DNA from: Deltaproteobacteria bacterium
Lineage (GTDB): Bacteria; Myxococcota_A; Polyangia; HGW-17; JAJRWW01
DNA: 36,953 bases
Direction of reading: 5' to 3'
Assembly (NCBI GenBank): GCA_029938605.1
Contig: JAOZUO010000073.1
Span: forward strand, 1 to 36,953
Shown here: piece by piece, positions 25,761 through 33,768 of the stretch
Layout of the letters: each line of letters starts with the position of its first letter
Numbering within the stretch: position 1 is the first letter of the stretch
The notes under the pieces: model-generated
Seen by the model: the letters and a program-made list of their open reading frames with translations, nothing else
What the model was told of the DNA's origin: nothing
The model's database searches: none
Made by a program: the position numbers and the translations under genes

Positions 25761-25827
25761 ACGCGAGGAACGCCTCCGTAGGTGTTTTGGTATAGCAACT
25801 CCCCGTCGCATCCGTTGAGGAATCACC

Positions 25828-28641
25828 GTGGAACTGAAAAAGACCCTGACCCTGCCGAAGACTTCATTTCCCCAACGCGGCAACCTGGTTCAGCGAGAGC
25901 CCGAAATCCTCGCCCGGTGGGAGAAAGACAAGCTCTACGACCGCATCCAGAAGGGATCGCAGGACCGACCCCGATTCGTGCTCCACGATGGGCCGCCTTA
26001 CGCCAACGGGTCCATTCACTACGGCCACATCTTGAACAAAGTGCTCAAGGACATCGTGGTCAAGCATCGCACCATGGACGGGTACCATTGCCACTACGTA
26101 CCCGGCTGGGACTGCCACGGGCTGCCCATCGAGCTGCAGGTGGACAGGGACCTGGGCAAAAAAAAGGAAGGCCTTTCCAAGATACAGGTGCGAAAAATCT
26201 GTCGGGATTACGCCCTGCGTTTCGTGGACAAGCAGCGTGAGGAGTTCAAGCGGTTGGGTTGCTTTGGGGCCTGGGATACGCCCTACCTCACGCTGCAGCC
26301 CCACTACGAGCAGACCATCGTCCGGGAGATCGGCAAGCTCATTGAGGGGGGCTATCTATACCGGGGGCGCAAGCCCGTGTACTGGTGTGCCTCCTGTCGC
26401 ACCGCCTTGGCGCTGGCTGAGGTGGAGTATGGGGACCACGTCTCGCCCTCCATCTACGTCAAGATGGATCTGGTGGAGGACGCCGGGTACCTGGCGCCCG
26501 AGCTTGCGGGCAAGCAGACCTCCCTGGTGATCTGGACCACCACGCCATGGACCATCCCGTCCAACCTCGCAGTGGTGGTTCAGCCCCGATACAAGTACGT
26601 GGCCCTTGAGGTCGAGACGGGCTACCTCATTGTGGCCGAGGATCTGGCCGACTCCTTCTTGGCGGACTCTGGGCTGGAGGCCGCGGCGCGCGTATCGGTG
26701 GACGTGAAAAAGCTTGAGGGAAAGAAGTATCGTCACCCGCTCACGGGGGACCGCCAGGATCAGGACTACCGGGTCTGGTTTGCTGATCACGTCACCCTGG
26801 AGGCCGGCACCGGCCTGGTACACACGGCTCCGGGGCACGGCGTCGATGACTACGGCGTGGGCGTGGATCACGGTCTGGATATCTTCGCTCCGGTGGACGA
26901 CGGGGGCTGCTTCACCGAGGAGGTGCCTGCCTACCAGTCCACTCCGGTACACAAGGCCAACCCCGTCATTCAGAAGGACCTCCAGGCTGCGGGTGCGCAC
27001 CTGAATCCCCTGGACCAGACCCTGAGTCACTCCTACCCCCACTGCTGGCGCTGCCATGAGCCCATCGTGTTTCGCGCAACGCCCCAGTGGTTTGTAGAGC
27101 TCGATCACGCCGATCTGCGGCAGCGCGCGCTCGAGGAGATCGATCGCACCCAGTGGATCCCGCACTGGGGTCGGGATCGCATCCACGGCATGGTGGCCAA
27201 CCGTCCGGACTGGTGCCTGAGTCGTCAGCGGGCCTGGGGAGTGCCCCTGCCCATTTTGTACTGTGAAGACTGTGATGAGCCCCTGGTGTCGGTGGAGCTG
27301 GCCGAGCGGGCGGCGGACCTGTTTGGCGAAGAGGGCTCGGACGCTTGGTTCTCGCGCTCGGCGGCGGACCTCGCCCCCGAGGGGACCGTCTGCGGCTCCT
27401 GTGGTGGGACCTCCTTCCGCAAGGAGGAGGACATCGTCGATGTGTGGTTCGAGTCCGGCGTGAGCTGGGCCGCCGTCTGCGAGGATAACCCGGATCTGGG
27501 CCTTCCCGTGGACCTGTACCTCGAGGGCTCGGATCAGCACCGGGGTTGGTTCCATTCGGCGCTGCTCACAGGCGTCTCCGGCCGGGGAAAGGCGCCCTAC
27601 AAGGCGGTGTTGACCCACGGCTTCGTGGTGGACAAGGACGGCAAGCCCTACTCCAAGAGCAAGAAGAACTACGAGCCGCCAGAGAAGATCATGAAGCGTC
27701 AGGGCGCGGAGATCTTCCGCCTCTGGGTGGCCTCGGAGGACTACCGGAACGACATCCGCATCTCCCCCGAGATCATTAAGCGACTCACAGATGGTTACCG
27801 GCGCATTCGCAACACGGCGCGGTTCATGCTTGGCAACCTCGCCGATTTCGATCCCACCAAAGACGCGGTGGCGCCTGAGCATCTTACCGACGTGGACCGT
27901 TGGGCCCTGGGGAGGCTCGGGGCGCTGATCAACCGGCTGCGCAAGGCCTATGAGGACTACGAGCTCCACAAGGTCTACCACGGGCTGGTGGACTACACCG
28001 CCGTGGACCTGTCGGCGCTCTACCTCGACATCCTCAAGGATCGGCTCTATTGCGATGCACCCACGGGGGTGTCCCGCCGGGCGGCCCAGACAGTGATGTA
28101 CGAGATCCTCCGGGCCTATACCACGCTCATGGCGCCGGTGTTGGTGTTCACAGCCGAGGAGATCTGGGGTCACCTGCCGCGCCTCCCCGAGGACCCGGAC
28201 TCCATCCACCTGGCCTCGCTGCCCTCCGCGGATGGGTTCGAGGTGGACGCCGAGCTGTTGGCGCGCTTCGAGTCAATCCTCACGGTTCGAGCGGCGGTGA
28301 CCCAAGGCCTGGAGGCCTTCCGGGCGCAGAAGAATAAGTCCCTGGACGCCTCGGTGACGGTGGGCGTGCCCGGTCCTTTGCGGTCGGATCTCGATTCGAG
28401 CGCTGAGTTGCTGCACGACTACTTCATCGTCTCGTCGGTAACCGTGGTAGACGTCGATGGTGATGAGGTCGACGTGACCGTGGCTGAGCACCCGGGGCCC
28501 ATGTGTCCGCGCTGCTGGAAGCACGTCGACGGCCTGGTGGTCCTGCCCGAGACCCGGACTGAGGAGGTGGAGGAGAACGCTGCCGAACCCCAGAGCGTTT
28601 GCGCGCGTTGCGCGGCGGTGCTCAAGGAGCTAGGACATTGA
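25828..28641 (+). CDS. ileS: Isoleucyl-tRNA synthetase
   Basis: A class I aminoacyl-tRNA synthetase of 937 residues, which charges tRNA-Ile and edits misactivated valine. The HIGH motif is HYGH at 64-67 in PPYANGSIHYGH. The editing-domain WTTTPWTIPSN and the GSDQHRGWFHS segment are present. The KMSKS loop reads PYSKS (607-611), with Met replaced by Tyr. A first zinc-type cluster (CEDCDEP...CGSCGG) and the C-terminal CPRCWKH...CARC zinc finger are intact. The start is GTG 25828, with GAGG about seven bases upstream, and the N-terminus MELKKTLTLPKTSFPQRGNL is standard. Its stop codon overlaps the lspA start by 4 bp, so the two are co-translated. The same ileS-lspA order is common in Proteobacteria. 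Confidence 0.97.
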   Translation: MELKKTLTLPKTSFPQRGNLVQREPEILARWEKDKLYDRIQKGSQDRPRFVLHDGPPYANGSIHYGHILNKVLKDIVVKHRTMDGYHCHYVPGWDCHGLPIELQVDRDLGKKKEGLSKIQVRKICRDYALRFVDKQREEFKRLGCFGAWDTPYLTLQPHYEQTIVREIGKLIEGGYLYRGRKPVYWCASCRTALALAEVEYGDHVSPSIYVKMDLVEDAGYLAPELAGKQTSLVIWTTTPWTIPSNLAVVVQPRYKYVALEVETGYLIVAEDLADSFLADSGLEAAARVSVDVKKLEGKKYRHPLTGDRQDQDYRVWFADHVTLEAGTGLVHTAPGHGVDDYGVGVDHGLDIFAPVDDGGCFTEEVPAYQSTPVHKANPVIQKDLQAAGAHLNPLDQTLSHSYPHCWRCHEPIVFRATPQWFVELDHADLRQRALEEIDRTQWIPHWGRDRIHGMVANRPDWCLSRQRAWGVPLPILYCEDCDEPLVSVELAERAADLFGEEGSDAWFSRSAADLAPEGTVCGSCGGTSFRKEEDIVDVWFESGVSWAAVCEDNPDLGLPVDLYLEGSDQHRGWFHSALLTGVSGRGKAPYKAVLTHGFVVDKDGKPYSKSKKNYEPPEKIMKRQGAEIFRLWVASEDYRNDIRISPEIIKRLTDGYRRIRNTARFMLGNLADFDPTKDAVAPEHLTDVDRWALGRLGALINRLRKAYEDYELHKVYHGLVDYTAVDLSALYLDILKDRLYCDAPTGVSRRAAQTVMYEILRAYTTLMAPVLVFTAEEIWGHLPRLPEDPDSIHLASLPSADGFEVDAELLARFESILTVRAAVTQGLEAFRAQKNKSLDASVTVGVPGPLRSDLDSSAELLHDYFIVSSVTVVDVDGDEVDVTVAEHPGPMCPRCWKHVDGLVVLPETRTEEVEENAAEPQSVCARCAAVLKELGH

Positions 28642-29462
28642 CCTTAAAGCAGAAGCTGATCATCGTGGGGGTCGCTGGTCTGACGGTGCTGCTCCTGGAT
28701 CAAGCCACCAAGATCTGGGCCCGGTCGGCCCTGCTCACGCAGACCCAGCGCCGGGCGCTGTTTGATGAGAATCCTGAGCAGTACCGCGGCGGTGAGATCC
28801 TGAAGACGCCGTCGGGAAAGCGCTACCGCGTCCACCCCTACGATCCCACCCGCGGGACGCGGAAGGTTGTGCCGGTCAAACGCGACGGCAAGATGACCTA
28901 CGTCAAAGGAGTTTGGGACCGTCCGGGCGCGCGTATGTGGTTCATCCTGTCGTTCAATCCCGGCGCGGCTTTCGGCCTGTTCAACGACACGGCGGGCTCA
29001 AGGGTCTTTCTTTCCATCATTGGCCTGCTGGCCCTGGCGCTGATCTTCTACCTGCTACGGCGGCCGGAGAGTGATTCCAAGCTCTTTGTCTGGGCCCTGG
29101 CCATGGTGGCGGGAGGTGCGGTGGGCAACCTCATCGATCGAATTGTCTACGGGGTGGTGACTGACTTCATTTGGGTTTGGCTGACCCCTGGGTGGCGTTT
29201 GGTGTGGCCTTGGCCGGCCTTTAACATCGCTGACATCGCCCTGGTGGTGGGGGTGGGGCTTATGGTCCCCGCCATGCTCTTTGCCAAGTCTGACGAGAGC
29301 GAGGAAGGTGACCAGGACCAGGCCGCCGCCGACGGCGATGACGCCGACGCTGACAACAAACCCGCCGGCAATAAGCCCGCCGGCAATAAGCCCGCCGGCA
29401 ATAAGGGCAAGTCCAAGTCCAGCCGCAAGAAGTCCAGTCGCCACTCCTCCAAACGCAAGTAG
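28638..29462 (+). CDS. lspA: Lipoprotein signal peptidase (signal peptidase II), extended form
   Basis: An inner-membrane aspartyl protease that removes signal peptides from diacylglyceryl-prolipoproteins, needed for the many lipoproteins in this window. At 274 residues it is about 100 longer than usual. Core motifs are FNPGAAFGLF (106-115), GNLIDRIVYGVVTDF with catalytic Asp176, and FNIADIA with Asp199. The extra length lies in a basic periplasmic loop between the first two helices (about 33-98) and in a hydrophilic tail after 216. The tail is acidic, then has NKPAG repeats, then Lys/Arg/Ser-rich sequence. The start TTG 28638 overlaps the ileS stop and has AAGGAG (28624-28629) eight bases upstream; no better start exists in the frame. 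Confidence 0.93.
   Translation: MTLKQKLIIVGVAGLTVLLLDQATKIWARSALLTQTQRRALFDENPEQYRGGEILKTPSGKRYRVHPYDPTRGTRKVVPVKRDGKMTYVKGVWDRPGARMWFILSFNPGAAFGLFNDTAGSRVFLSIIGLLALALIFYLLRRPESDSKLFVWALAMVAGGAVGNLIDRIVYGVVTDFIWVWLTPGWRLVWPWPAFNIADIALVVGVGLMVPAMLFAKSDESEEGDQDQAAADGDDADADNKPAGNKPAGNKPAGNKGKSKSSRKKSSRHSSKRK
29355..29405 (+). repeat. 15-bp tandem repeats in the lspA 3' end (NKPAG units)
   Basis: Three copies of AAYAARCCCGCCGGC start at 29355, 29370 and 29385, followed by a partial AATAAG. They encode the NKPAG repeats of the LspA tail. Confidence 0.85.
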
Positions 29463-29500
29463 CACCAACCAACGTCCCGTTCGTTTCGTCTGGGGTTGAA

Positions 29501-29670
29501 GGAGTCCGCTCGGCTTTGCCGGGGAGGCTCTCGCTGTTTGATATTTTTCGGAGCTGTTTGCGTCATTGAGCCGTTCGCTTCGCCCACGCGAAGGAGCTGC
29601 ACTCTGCCGCTGGAGCGGGGCGCTGCGAGAGCGGCTGCCGTGCACTCCTCCGCGCGGGCTTCGCTCCCTA
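29501..29670. repeat. Diverged copy of the MITE interior (copy B)
   Basis: It aligns without gaps to 25351-25520; by hand count 141 of 170 positions are identical, including an 18-base identical block (CGGCTTTGCCGGGGAGGC). The terminal inverted repeats are absent here. It shows that the segment is a dispersed repeat, not unique to the ileS upstream region. Confidence 0.8.
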
Positions 29671-29675
29671 TAAAA

Positions 29676-29730
29676 TCGCCCACGCGAAGGAGGTTCACTT
29701 TGCCGCTGGAGCGGGGCGCTGCGAGAGCGG
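29676..29730. repeat. Short partial copy of the same repeat (copy C)
   Basis: It matches 29580-29634 at 52 of 55 positions by hand count, in the same orientation, immediately after copy B. It suggests a local tandem duplication of the central segment. Confidence 0.75.
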
Positions 29731-29737
29731 AACGCCC

Positions 29738-29879
29738 AAACAGGGGGTCAGTGGCTTCGAGCCGCCCGGCGGGCAAGGCGCGAGCGAGGAGCGCGCGGAG
29801 TGTACCTGTGTACACGAGCACGCACCGCAGCGAGCAACGCAGTCCGTCGGGATGGATCGGGGCCACTGACCCCCTGTTT
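29738..29879. terminator. Long palindromic repeat with 18-bp perfect ends between convergent genes
   Basis: AAACAGGGGGTCAGTGGC (29738-29755) and its exact inverse (29862-29879) enclose a 106-base interior centred on GTGTACCTGTGTACAC. The interior carries GGCGCGAGCGAGGAGCGCG on the left and CGCAGCGAGCAACGCAG on the right. The right end touches the plsC stop codon. Placed between convergent lspA and plsC, it could terminate both transcripts. Its layout resembles widespread intergenic palindromic repeats. Confidence 0.6.
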
Positions 29880-30832
29880 TACTGGCGGCGTACCAGGGAG
29901 AGGGGGAGACCGGCGATGCGTCGGAGGCCGCGCTTGACGGCGACGTACCAGGAGACCCTGGCGGCCGCGCGGGCTTCGGACTGCGCTTTGAGCTCAGCGA
30001 TGGCTTCCATTACGCGGGCGATGACCAGCCTGGAGGTCTCCTTGGAGGAGGCCTGCGCGTAGAGATCGCTCATGTCGATGGGCTTGCCTACGTTGAGCTC
30101 GATCCGCCGGAAGATGCGCGGCCAGGCGGTGCCCACGGGCAGCACGTTCTCCATGCCCGAATGGTAGATGGGGACGACCTTGCACTGGGTGTCATGGATA
30201 AGCTTGCCCGTGCCCGGACGGCCCTCTTTCAATTCGCCCGTGCGGCTGCGGGTGCCTTCGGGGAAGATGCACATGTGACCCGAGCGTAGCGCCTCGGTCA
30301 TGTTGCGCAGGGCTTCCATATCCTTGACGCCGCGGCGCACGGGGATGCAACGCCAGCGCCAAGAGAACCAGCCGATGATGCGGTTGCGGAAGAAGTTCTC
30401 CTTGGCGGCCGGATGGTACGGCATCACCCACGGCATGATCCAGCCGAAGGGAAAGCTCGACAGGAGACCGACCTGATAGCTGTCGATCATGGTGCGGTGA
30501 TTGGAGCAAAGGAGCGTGTTCCGGGATACGCCGACGTTCCAGCGGCCGTGAATCCGGGTGCGGTTGAGCACGCGGAAGAGGAACACCGCGAAGATGGACG
30601 TGACGTTGATCATCAGGTAGCCGGCCACGAAGTTGATGGCGGCCAGGAGCCCAAGTCTCACCCGGTGGGCCAGGCTCATCTGTCTGGGTTGCGGAAGCGG
30701 GCGTGCCTCTGTTTCGAAGAGCACCTCGGCCTCGGACTTCACAGCCAACGGACTCAACTTCGCCTCGGGCGTGTTGATGAACCTCTCGGGCGTGGAGGCG
30801 ACGTTCTTTTGACGGGGCGCTACGCTTGGCAT
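29879..30832 (-). CDS. 1-acyl-sn-glycerol-3-phosphate acyltransferase (PlsC family)
   Basis: A membrane-associated acyltransferase of 317 residues that would acylate lysophosphatidic acid to phosphatidic acid, or a related lysolipid. The catalytic NHxxxxD motif is SNHRTMID (His112, Asp117), and the substrate-binding motif is FPEGTRSRTG (190-199). A further VPIYHSGM stretch fits motif IV. One hydrophobic segment at about 60-88 anchors the protein. An unusual N-terminal 55-residue hydrophilic region precedes it. The start ATG at 30832-30830 has a weak AAAGAGA upstream. It is convergent with lspA and divergent from the glycosyltransferase gene. Confidence 0.9.
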   Translation of the reverse strand: MPSVAPRQKNVASTPERFINTPEAKLSPLAVKSEAEVLFETEARPLPQPRQMSLAHRVRLGLLAAINFVAGYLMINVTSIFAVFLFRVLNRTRIHGRWNVGVSRNTLLCSNHRTMIDSYQVGLLSSFPFGWIMPWVMPYHPAAKENFFRNRIIGWFSWRWRCIPVRRGVKDMEALRNMTEALRSGHMCIFPEGTRSRTGELKEGRPGTGKLIHDTQCKVVPIYHSGMENVLPVGTAWPRIFRRIELNVGKPIDMSDLYAQASSKETSRLVIARVMEAIAELKAQSEARAAARVSWYVAVKRGLRRIAGLPLSLVRRQ

Positions 30833-31023
30833 CAGCGGTCTCTTTCTGTCGATCTCTCTGTGTTACAAAGAGAGCAACGGACTGCGCATGTTCACGTTTC
30901 GTGCCATTTTTTCCAAGATCCCGTGATGAATGTTAACCAACTAGAAATATTGAAAAAAGTTCTCATTGGGGATTCCGGCCCCCGTCCTGGGGGTGCGTAA
31001 TGGGTTACCCTGTGTAACCAAAT
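30833..31023. promoter_or_regulatory. Divergent AT-richer region with an operator-like dyad
   Basis: The 191 bases between plsC and the glycosyltransferase gene are clearly less GC-rich than the genes. A perfect dyad GGTTAC-N5-GTAACC lies at 31003-31019, just before the GTG start, and a CCCCC/GGGGG hairpin lies about 15 bases upstream of it. The position suggests a repressor site or a 5' RNA hairpin. No clear -35/-10 pair is assignable. Confidence 0.4.
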
Positions 31024-32694
31024 GTGCGAAAAGGATCGCGCAGTTTGTCAAGGTGGTTGGACCAATTGACGAAAATTGGTCCGACCATTGTGTCAGCCGC
31101 CATAGGAATTATGAACACCGCAAGAGGCTTCGGCCTGAATGACCGCTGGGTAGTGGTCGCCCTCCTGGGGGTGGGCGCGGTGTTGCGTCTGGCTGCGCTG
31201 GATCTTCACAGCCTATGGCTCGATGAGGCCACCAGCTTGCAGTTTGCCCGCCACGCCACGCGCGGTTGTCTTCTGGCCGAGGTCAACAACCCGCCGCTGT
31301 TCCGTCTGCTCCTGCACGGCTGGATCCGCCTGGGGCCGGTGGGATCGGACGTCTGGCTCCGTCTGCTTCCCGCGCTGTTCGGGGTACTGACTTGCGTAGC
31401 GTTCTGGCCCCTGGCCCGCCGGATCCTGGAGCGACGCGCCGCCCTGGTCGCCTTGGCGTTGTTGATTTTTAACCCCTACCACCTGCTTTTTTCCCAGGAG
31501 GTGCGGGCCTATAGCTTGCTCATACTGCTGGGTGTGGTCGCCCTGCTGCTGCATTTTCGGACCCAACAGCGGCCGGGATCCTGGGGATCCGGGGTGGCCT
31601 ACTGCGCTGTGCTCGCGGCGGGTCTGCACACGCATTACCAGTTCGCCTGGGTAGCGCTGGTGTTGGGCGTGCACCGTCTGGTGGCGCTGCGCGGTCGTTC
31701 GCTTCGCGAAGGGGCTGCGTTGCTGGCGCCCATGGTTGCCGCGGCCCTGTTGTTTTTGCCCTGGGTGCTGATCTTTTTGAGTCGGGTGACCGCGCAGCAA
31801 CGGGGCTACACCACGGATCTGCTTGGGCGCGTGGCGTCGTTGCCCTTCATGCTCTTGCTGGGAGAGTCCGCAGTCGTTCGACAGTACCCGTTGCCCCATC
31901 GAGAGGTGGTCCTGGGCCACCTGTGGCTGGTGGTTCCCTTCGTCTTGGCCATAGCGCCGCTACTTTTCTGGGGCGTGCGTTCCCTGTGGCGGAAGCGACC
32001 GGAAGGGCGACTGCTTCTGTTGGTGGGGGCAGTGCCCATGGTCGCGCTGGCTCTGCTGTTTCCGGTGTTGCCGCTTTTTACCGCCCGGTACCTCGCCTTC
32101 TTGATTCCTGTGGTGTGCGTGGTGGTGGCGGCGCCAGGGGAAGGGCCGAGGCGAGGGGAAGCGAAGGGGGGACGGCGTTGGCCTGTTCTTGCGGCGCTCG
32201 GCGTGGTTCTGGCCCTACAGTTGCTCTCCCTCGTCCGGTACCACGCAGACCCAGCTTTTGGTCGGGAGGATTGGCGCGGTGTGGCCCGGTATGTGACCCG
32301 CCACCAGGTCCCCGGTAGCGTTATCGTCTTTGACAAGCACTACGTCCAAATCCCTTTCGATCGCTACTACCGTGGCGGCGCCCCACGGGTGGGCCTTCCC
32401 GACTCAGACCAAGATCGTGAGCAACTCCTCGCCCGACTGGCGGCACAGTACGACGGCCGGGTGGTGCTGGTGGTGTCCCACGCCTGGAACACCTCGCCTC
32501 CGTCCACCCGGGTGCTGTCACGAACTTTGTGCGAGCGCCGAGCACGTATCTTCCGTCGCTCCAACGGTATTGAGGTGCACCTCTTCGGGCGCTGCCCGAA
32601 GTCCGCCGGTGTTGCGGACCGGGGCGTTGCCGATCGGAGTTCGATCTTTACGGATGGTCGGGCCCCGTCTACACTGACACGAGAGTTGGAGTGA
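31024..32694 (+). CDS. Glycosyltransferase family 39-like membrane protein
   Basis: A polytopic membrane protein of up to 556 residues, resembling the GT39/ArnT (PMT_2) superfamily, whose members move sugars from lipid-phosphate donors onto lipids or proteins in the periplasm. The first loop carries the typical SLWLDEA acidic motif near residues 59-69 and NNPPLFRLLLHGW a little further on. About ten hydrophobic helices follow, then a soluble periplasmic C-terminus (from about 415: ADPAFGREDWRGVARYV). The start is uncertain: GTG 31024 gives an extra hydrophilic 29 residues, and ATG 31111 is the alternative; neither has a strong binding site. A 9-bp gap to the next gene implies an operon. Confidence 0.8.
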   Translation: MRKGSRSLSRWLDQLTKIGPTIVSAAIGIMNTARGFGLNDRWVVVALLGVGAVLRLAALDLHSLWLDEATSLQFARHATRGCLLAEVNNPPLFRLLLHGWIRLGPVGSDVWLRLLPALFGVLTCVAFWPLARRILERRAALVALALLIFNPYHLLFSQEVRAYSLLILLGVVALLLHFRTQQRPGSWGSGVAYCAVLAAGLHTHYQFAWVALVLGVHRLVALRGRSLREGAALLAPMVAAALLFLPWVLIFLSRVTAQQRGYTTDLLGRVASLPFMLLLGESAVVRQYPLPHREVVLGHLWLVVPFVLAIAPLLFWGVRSLWRKRPEGRLLLLVGAVPMVALALLFPVLPLFTARYLAFLIPVVCVVVAAPGEGPRRGEAKGGRRWPVLAALGVVLALQLLSLVRYHADPAFGREDWRGVARYVTRHQVPGSVIVFDKHYVQIPFDRYYRGGAPRVGLPDSDQDREQLLARLAAQYDGRVVLVVSHAWNTSPPSTRVLSRTLCERRARIFRRSNGIEVHLFGRCPKSAGVADRGVADRSSIFTDGRAPSTLTRELE

Positions 32695-32703
32695 GGAGAG
32701 GTC

Positions 32704-33747
32704 ATGTCTGTCGCCCTGCTATACGATGAGCTGTTTTTGAACCACCGGGATCCGGTGTACTCCCACCCGGAGTGTCCCGAAAGATTGATCGCCGTGCAGG
32801 GCGCTCTCATGCAGGCCCAGATGAGGGATCGTACGAGCAACCGCGCCTCCCGACCCGCCACCCCCGACGAGATCACGCGAGTGCACGACGTCGCCTACTT
32901 CGATGGCGTGCAGCGGGACGTTCCGGGACAGGAGGGCCACCTGGATCCGGACACCTTCTTCTCAGAGGGGTCCTGGGACGCGGCCCTCAACGCCGCCGGC
33001 GGTGCGGTGGATCTCGCCGTGGATGTGCTGCGGGCCGAAGACGGGCTCACTTCGGGGATGGGATTGGTGCGGCCACCTGGTCACCACGCCGAAGCCAACC
33101 GGGCCATGGGCTTTTGCATTTTCAACAACATCGCCATCGCCGCTGAGGCGGCTCGGGCTGCGGGCGCTAAGCGGGTGGCGATCCTGGATTGGGACGTGCA
33201 CCACGGCAACGGTACCCAGCACACGTTCGAAAAGCGCAAGGACGTGCTGTACCTGTCCGCCCACCACTACCCCTTCTTTCCGGGCACCGGCTCCCACCGC
33301 GAGATCGGCAGGGGCGAAGGCGAGGGATATACCGTGAACGTCCCGCTGCGCGCCGGGGGCGGCGATGCGGTGTTTGTGTCCGCCTTTGACCAGATCTTCT
33401 GCCCGATCATTGCGCAGTACAAGCCGGACCTGCTGCTGATTTCGGCGGGCTTCGACGCCCACGCGCAGGATCCCCTGGGGGGGATGAGCGTTTCGGATGA
33501 CGGCTACCGGGTGCTCGCGCGAAAGGCACGTCAGGTGGCCGAGCAGGTCTGCGGCGGCAAGATCGTGGCGTTGCTCGAAGGGGGATACAATGTCGAGGCC
33601 CTCGGACGGTCCATCGTCGGGCTGCTCGAAGAGTTGCTGGCTGACGACCTGGGGGACGCTGAGCAGATCGCCCCCAGCGCTGACCCGCAGCTCGGCAAGG
33701 TGATGGACGAGATCAAGCGTACCCTGGAGCCTTATTGGAATCTCTAG
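32704..33747 (+). CDS. Histone deacetylase-family (class II-like) amidohydrolase
   Basis: A zinc amidohydrolase of 347 residues. Bacterial relatives remove acetyl groups from acetylpolyamines, acetyl-lysine or similar amides, or act in acetoin utilisation. The active site is complete: RPPGHHAE with His127 and His128, DWDVHHGNGTQ with zinc ligands Asp164 and His166, and GFDAH with Asp251. The end has LEGGYN. PVYSHPECPERL near the N-terminus is the usual opening. The ATG start has GAGGAGAGG about four bases upstream, overlapping the preceding stop region. It sits between a glycosyltransferase and a Ser/Thr kinase, apparently in one transcript. The substrate is not predictable. Confidence 0.93.
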   Translation: MSVALLYDELFLNHRDPVYSHPECPERLIAVQGALMQAQMRDRTSNRASRPATPDEITRVHDVAYFDGVQRDVPGQEGHLDPDTFFSEGSWDAALNAAGGAVDLAVDVLRAEDGLTSGMGLVRPPGHHAEANRAMGFCIFNNIAIAAEAARAAGAKRVAILDWDVHHGNGTQHTFEKRKDVLYLSAHHYPFFPGTGSHREIGRGEGEGYTVNVPLRAGGGDAVFVSAFDQIFCPIIAQYKPDLLLISAGFDAHAQDPLGGMSVSDDGYRVLARKARQVAEQVCGGKIVALLEGGYNVEALGRSIVGLLEELLADDLGDAEQIAPSADPQLGKVMDEIKRTLEPYWNL

Positions 33748-33768
33748 CCCTCTTTGGTTGCACCGCTC

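Noticed and set aside
25675..25827. T-box leader upstream of ileS
   Set aside because: The leader outside the MITE is only about 150 bases and shows no T-box consensus or terminator with a specifier loop.
26356..28209. 617-codon open frame on the minus strand
   Set aside because: It lies entirely inside ileS, with the biased composition of an antisense shadow in GC-rich DNA.
29501..29730. Repeat copies as a CRISPR array
   Set aside because: The units are long, diverged, unevenly spaced and without uniform spacers; no cas genes are nearby.
29496..30062. 188-codon plus-strand frame through the repeat region
   Set aside because: It is built from the repeat copies, the palindrome and the antisense of plsC; this is repeat-derived open frame without a gene signature.
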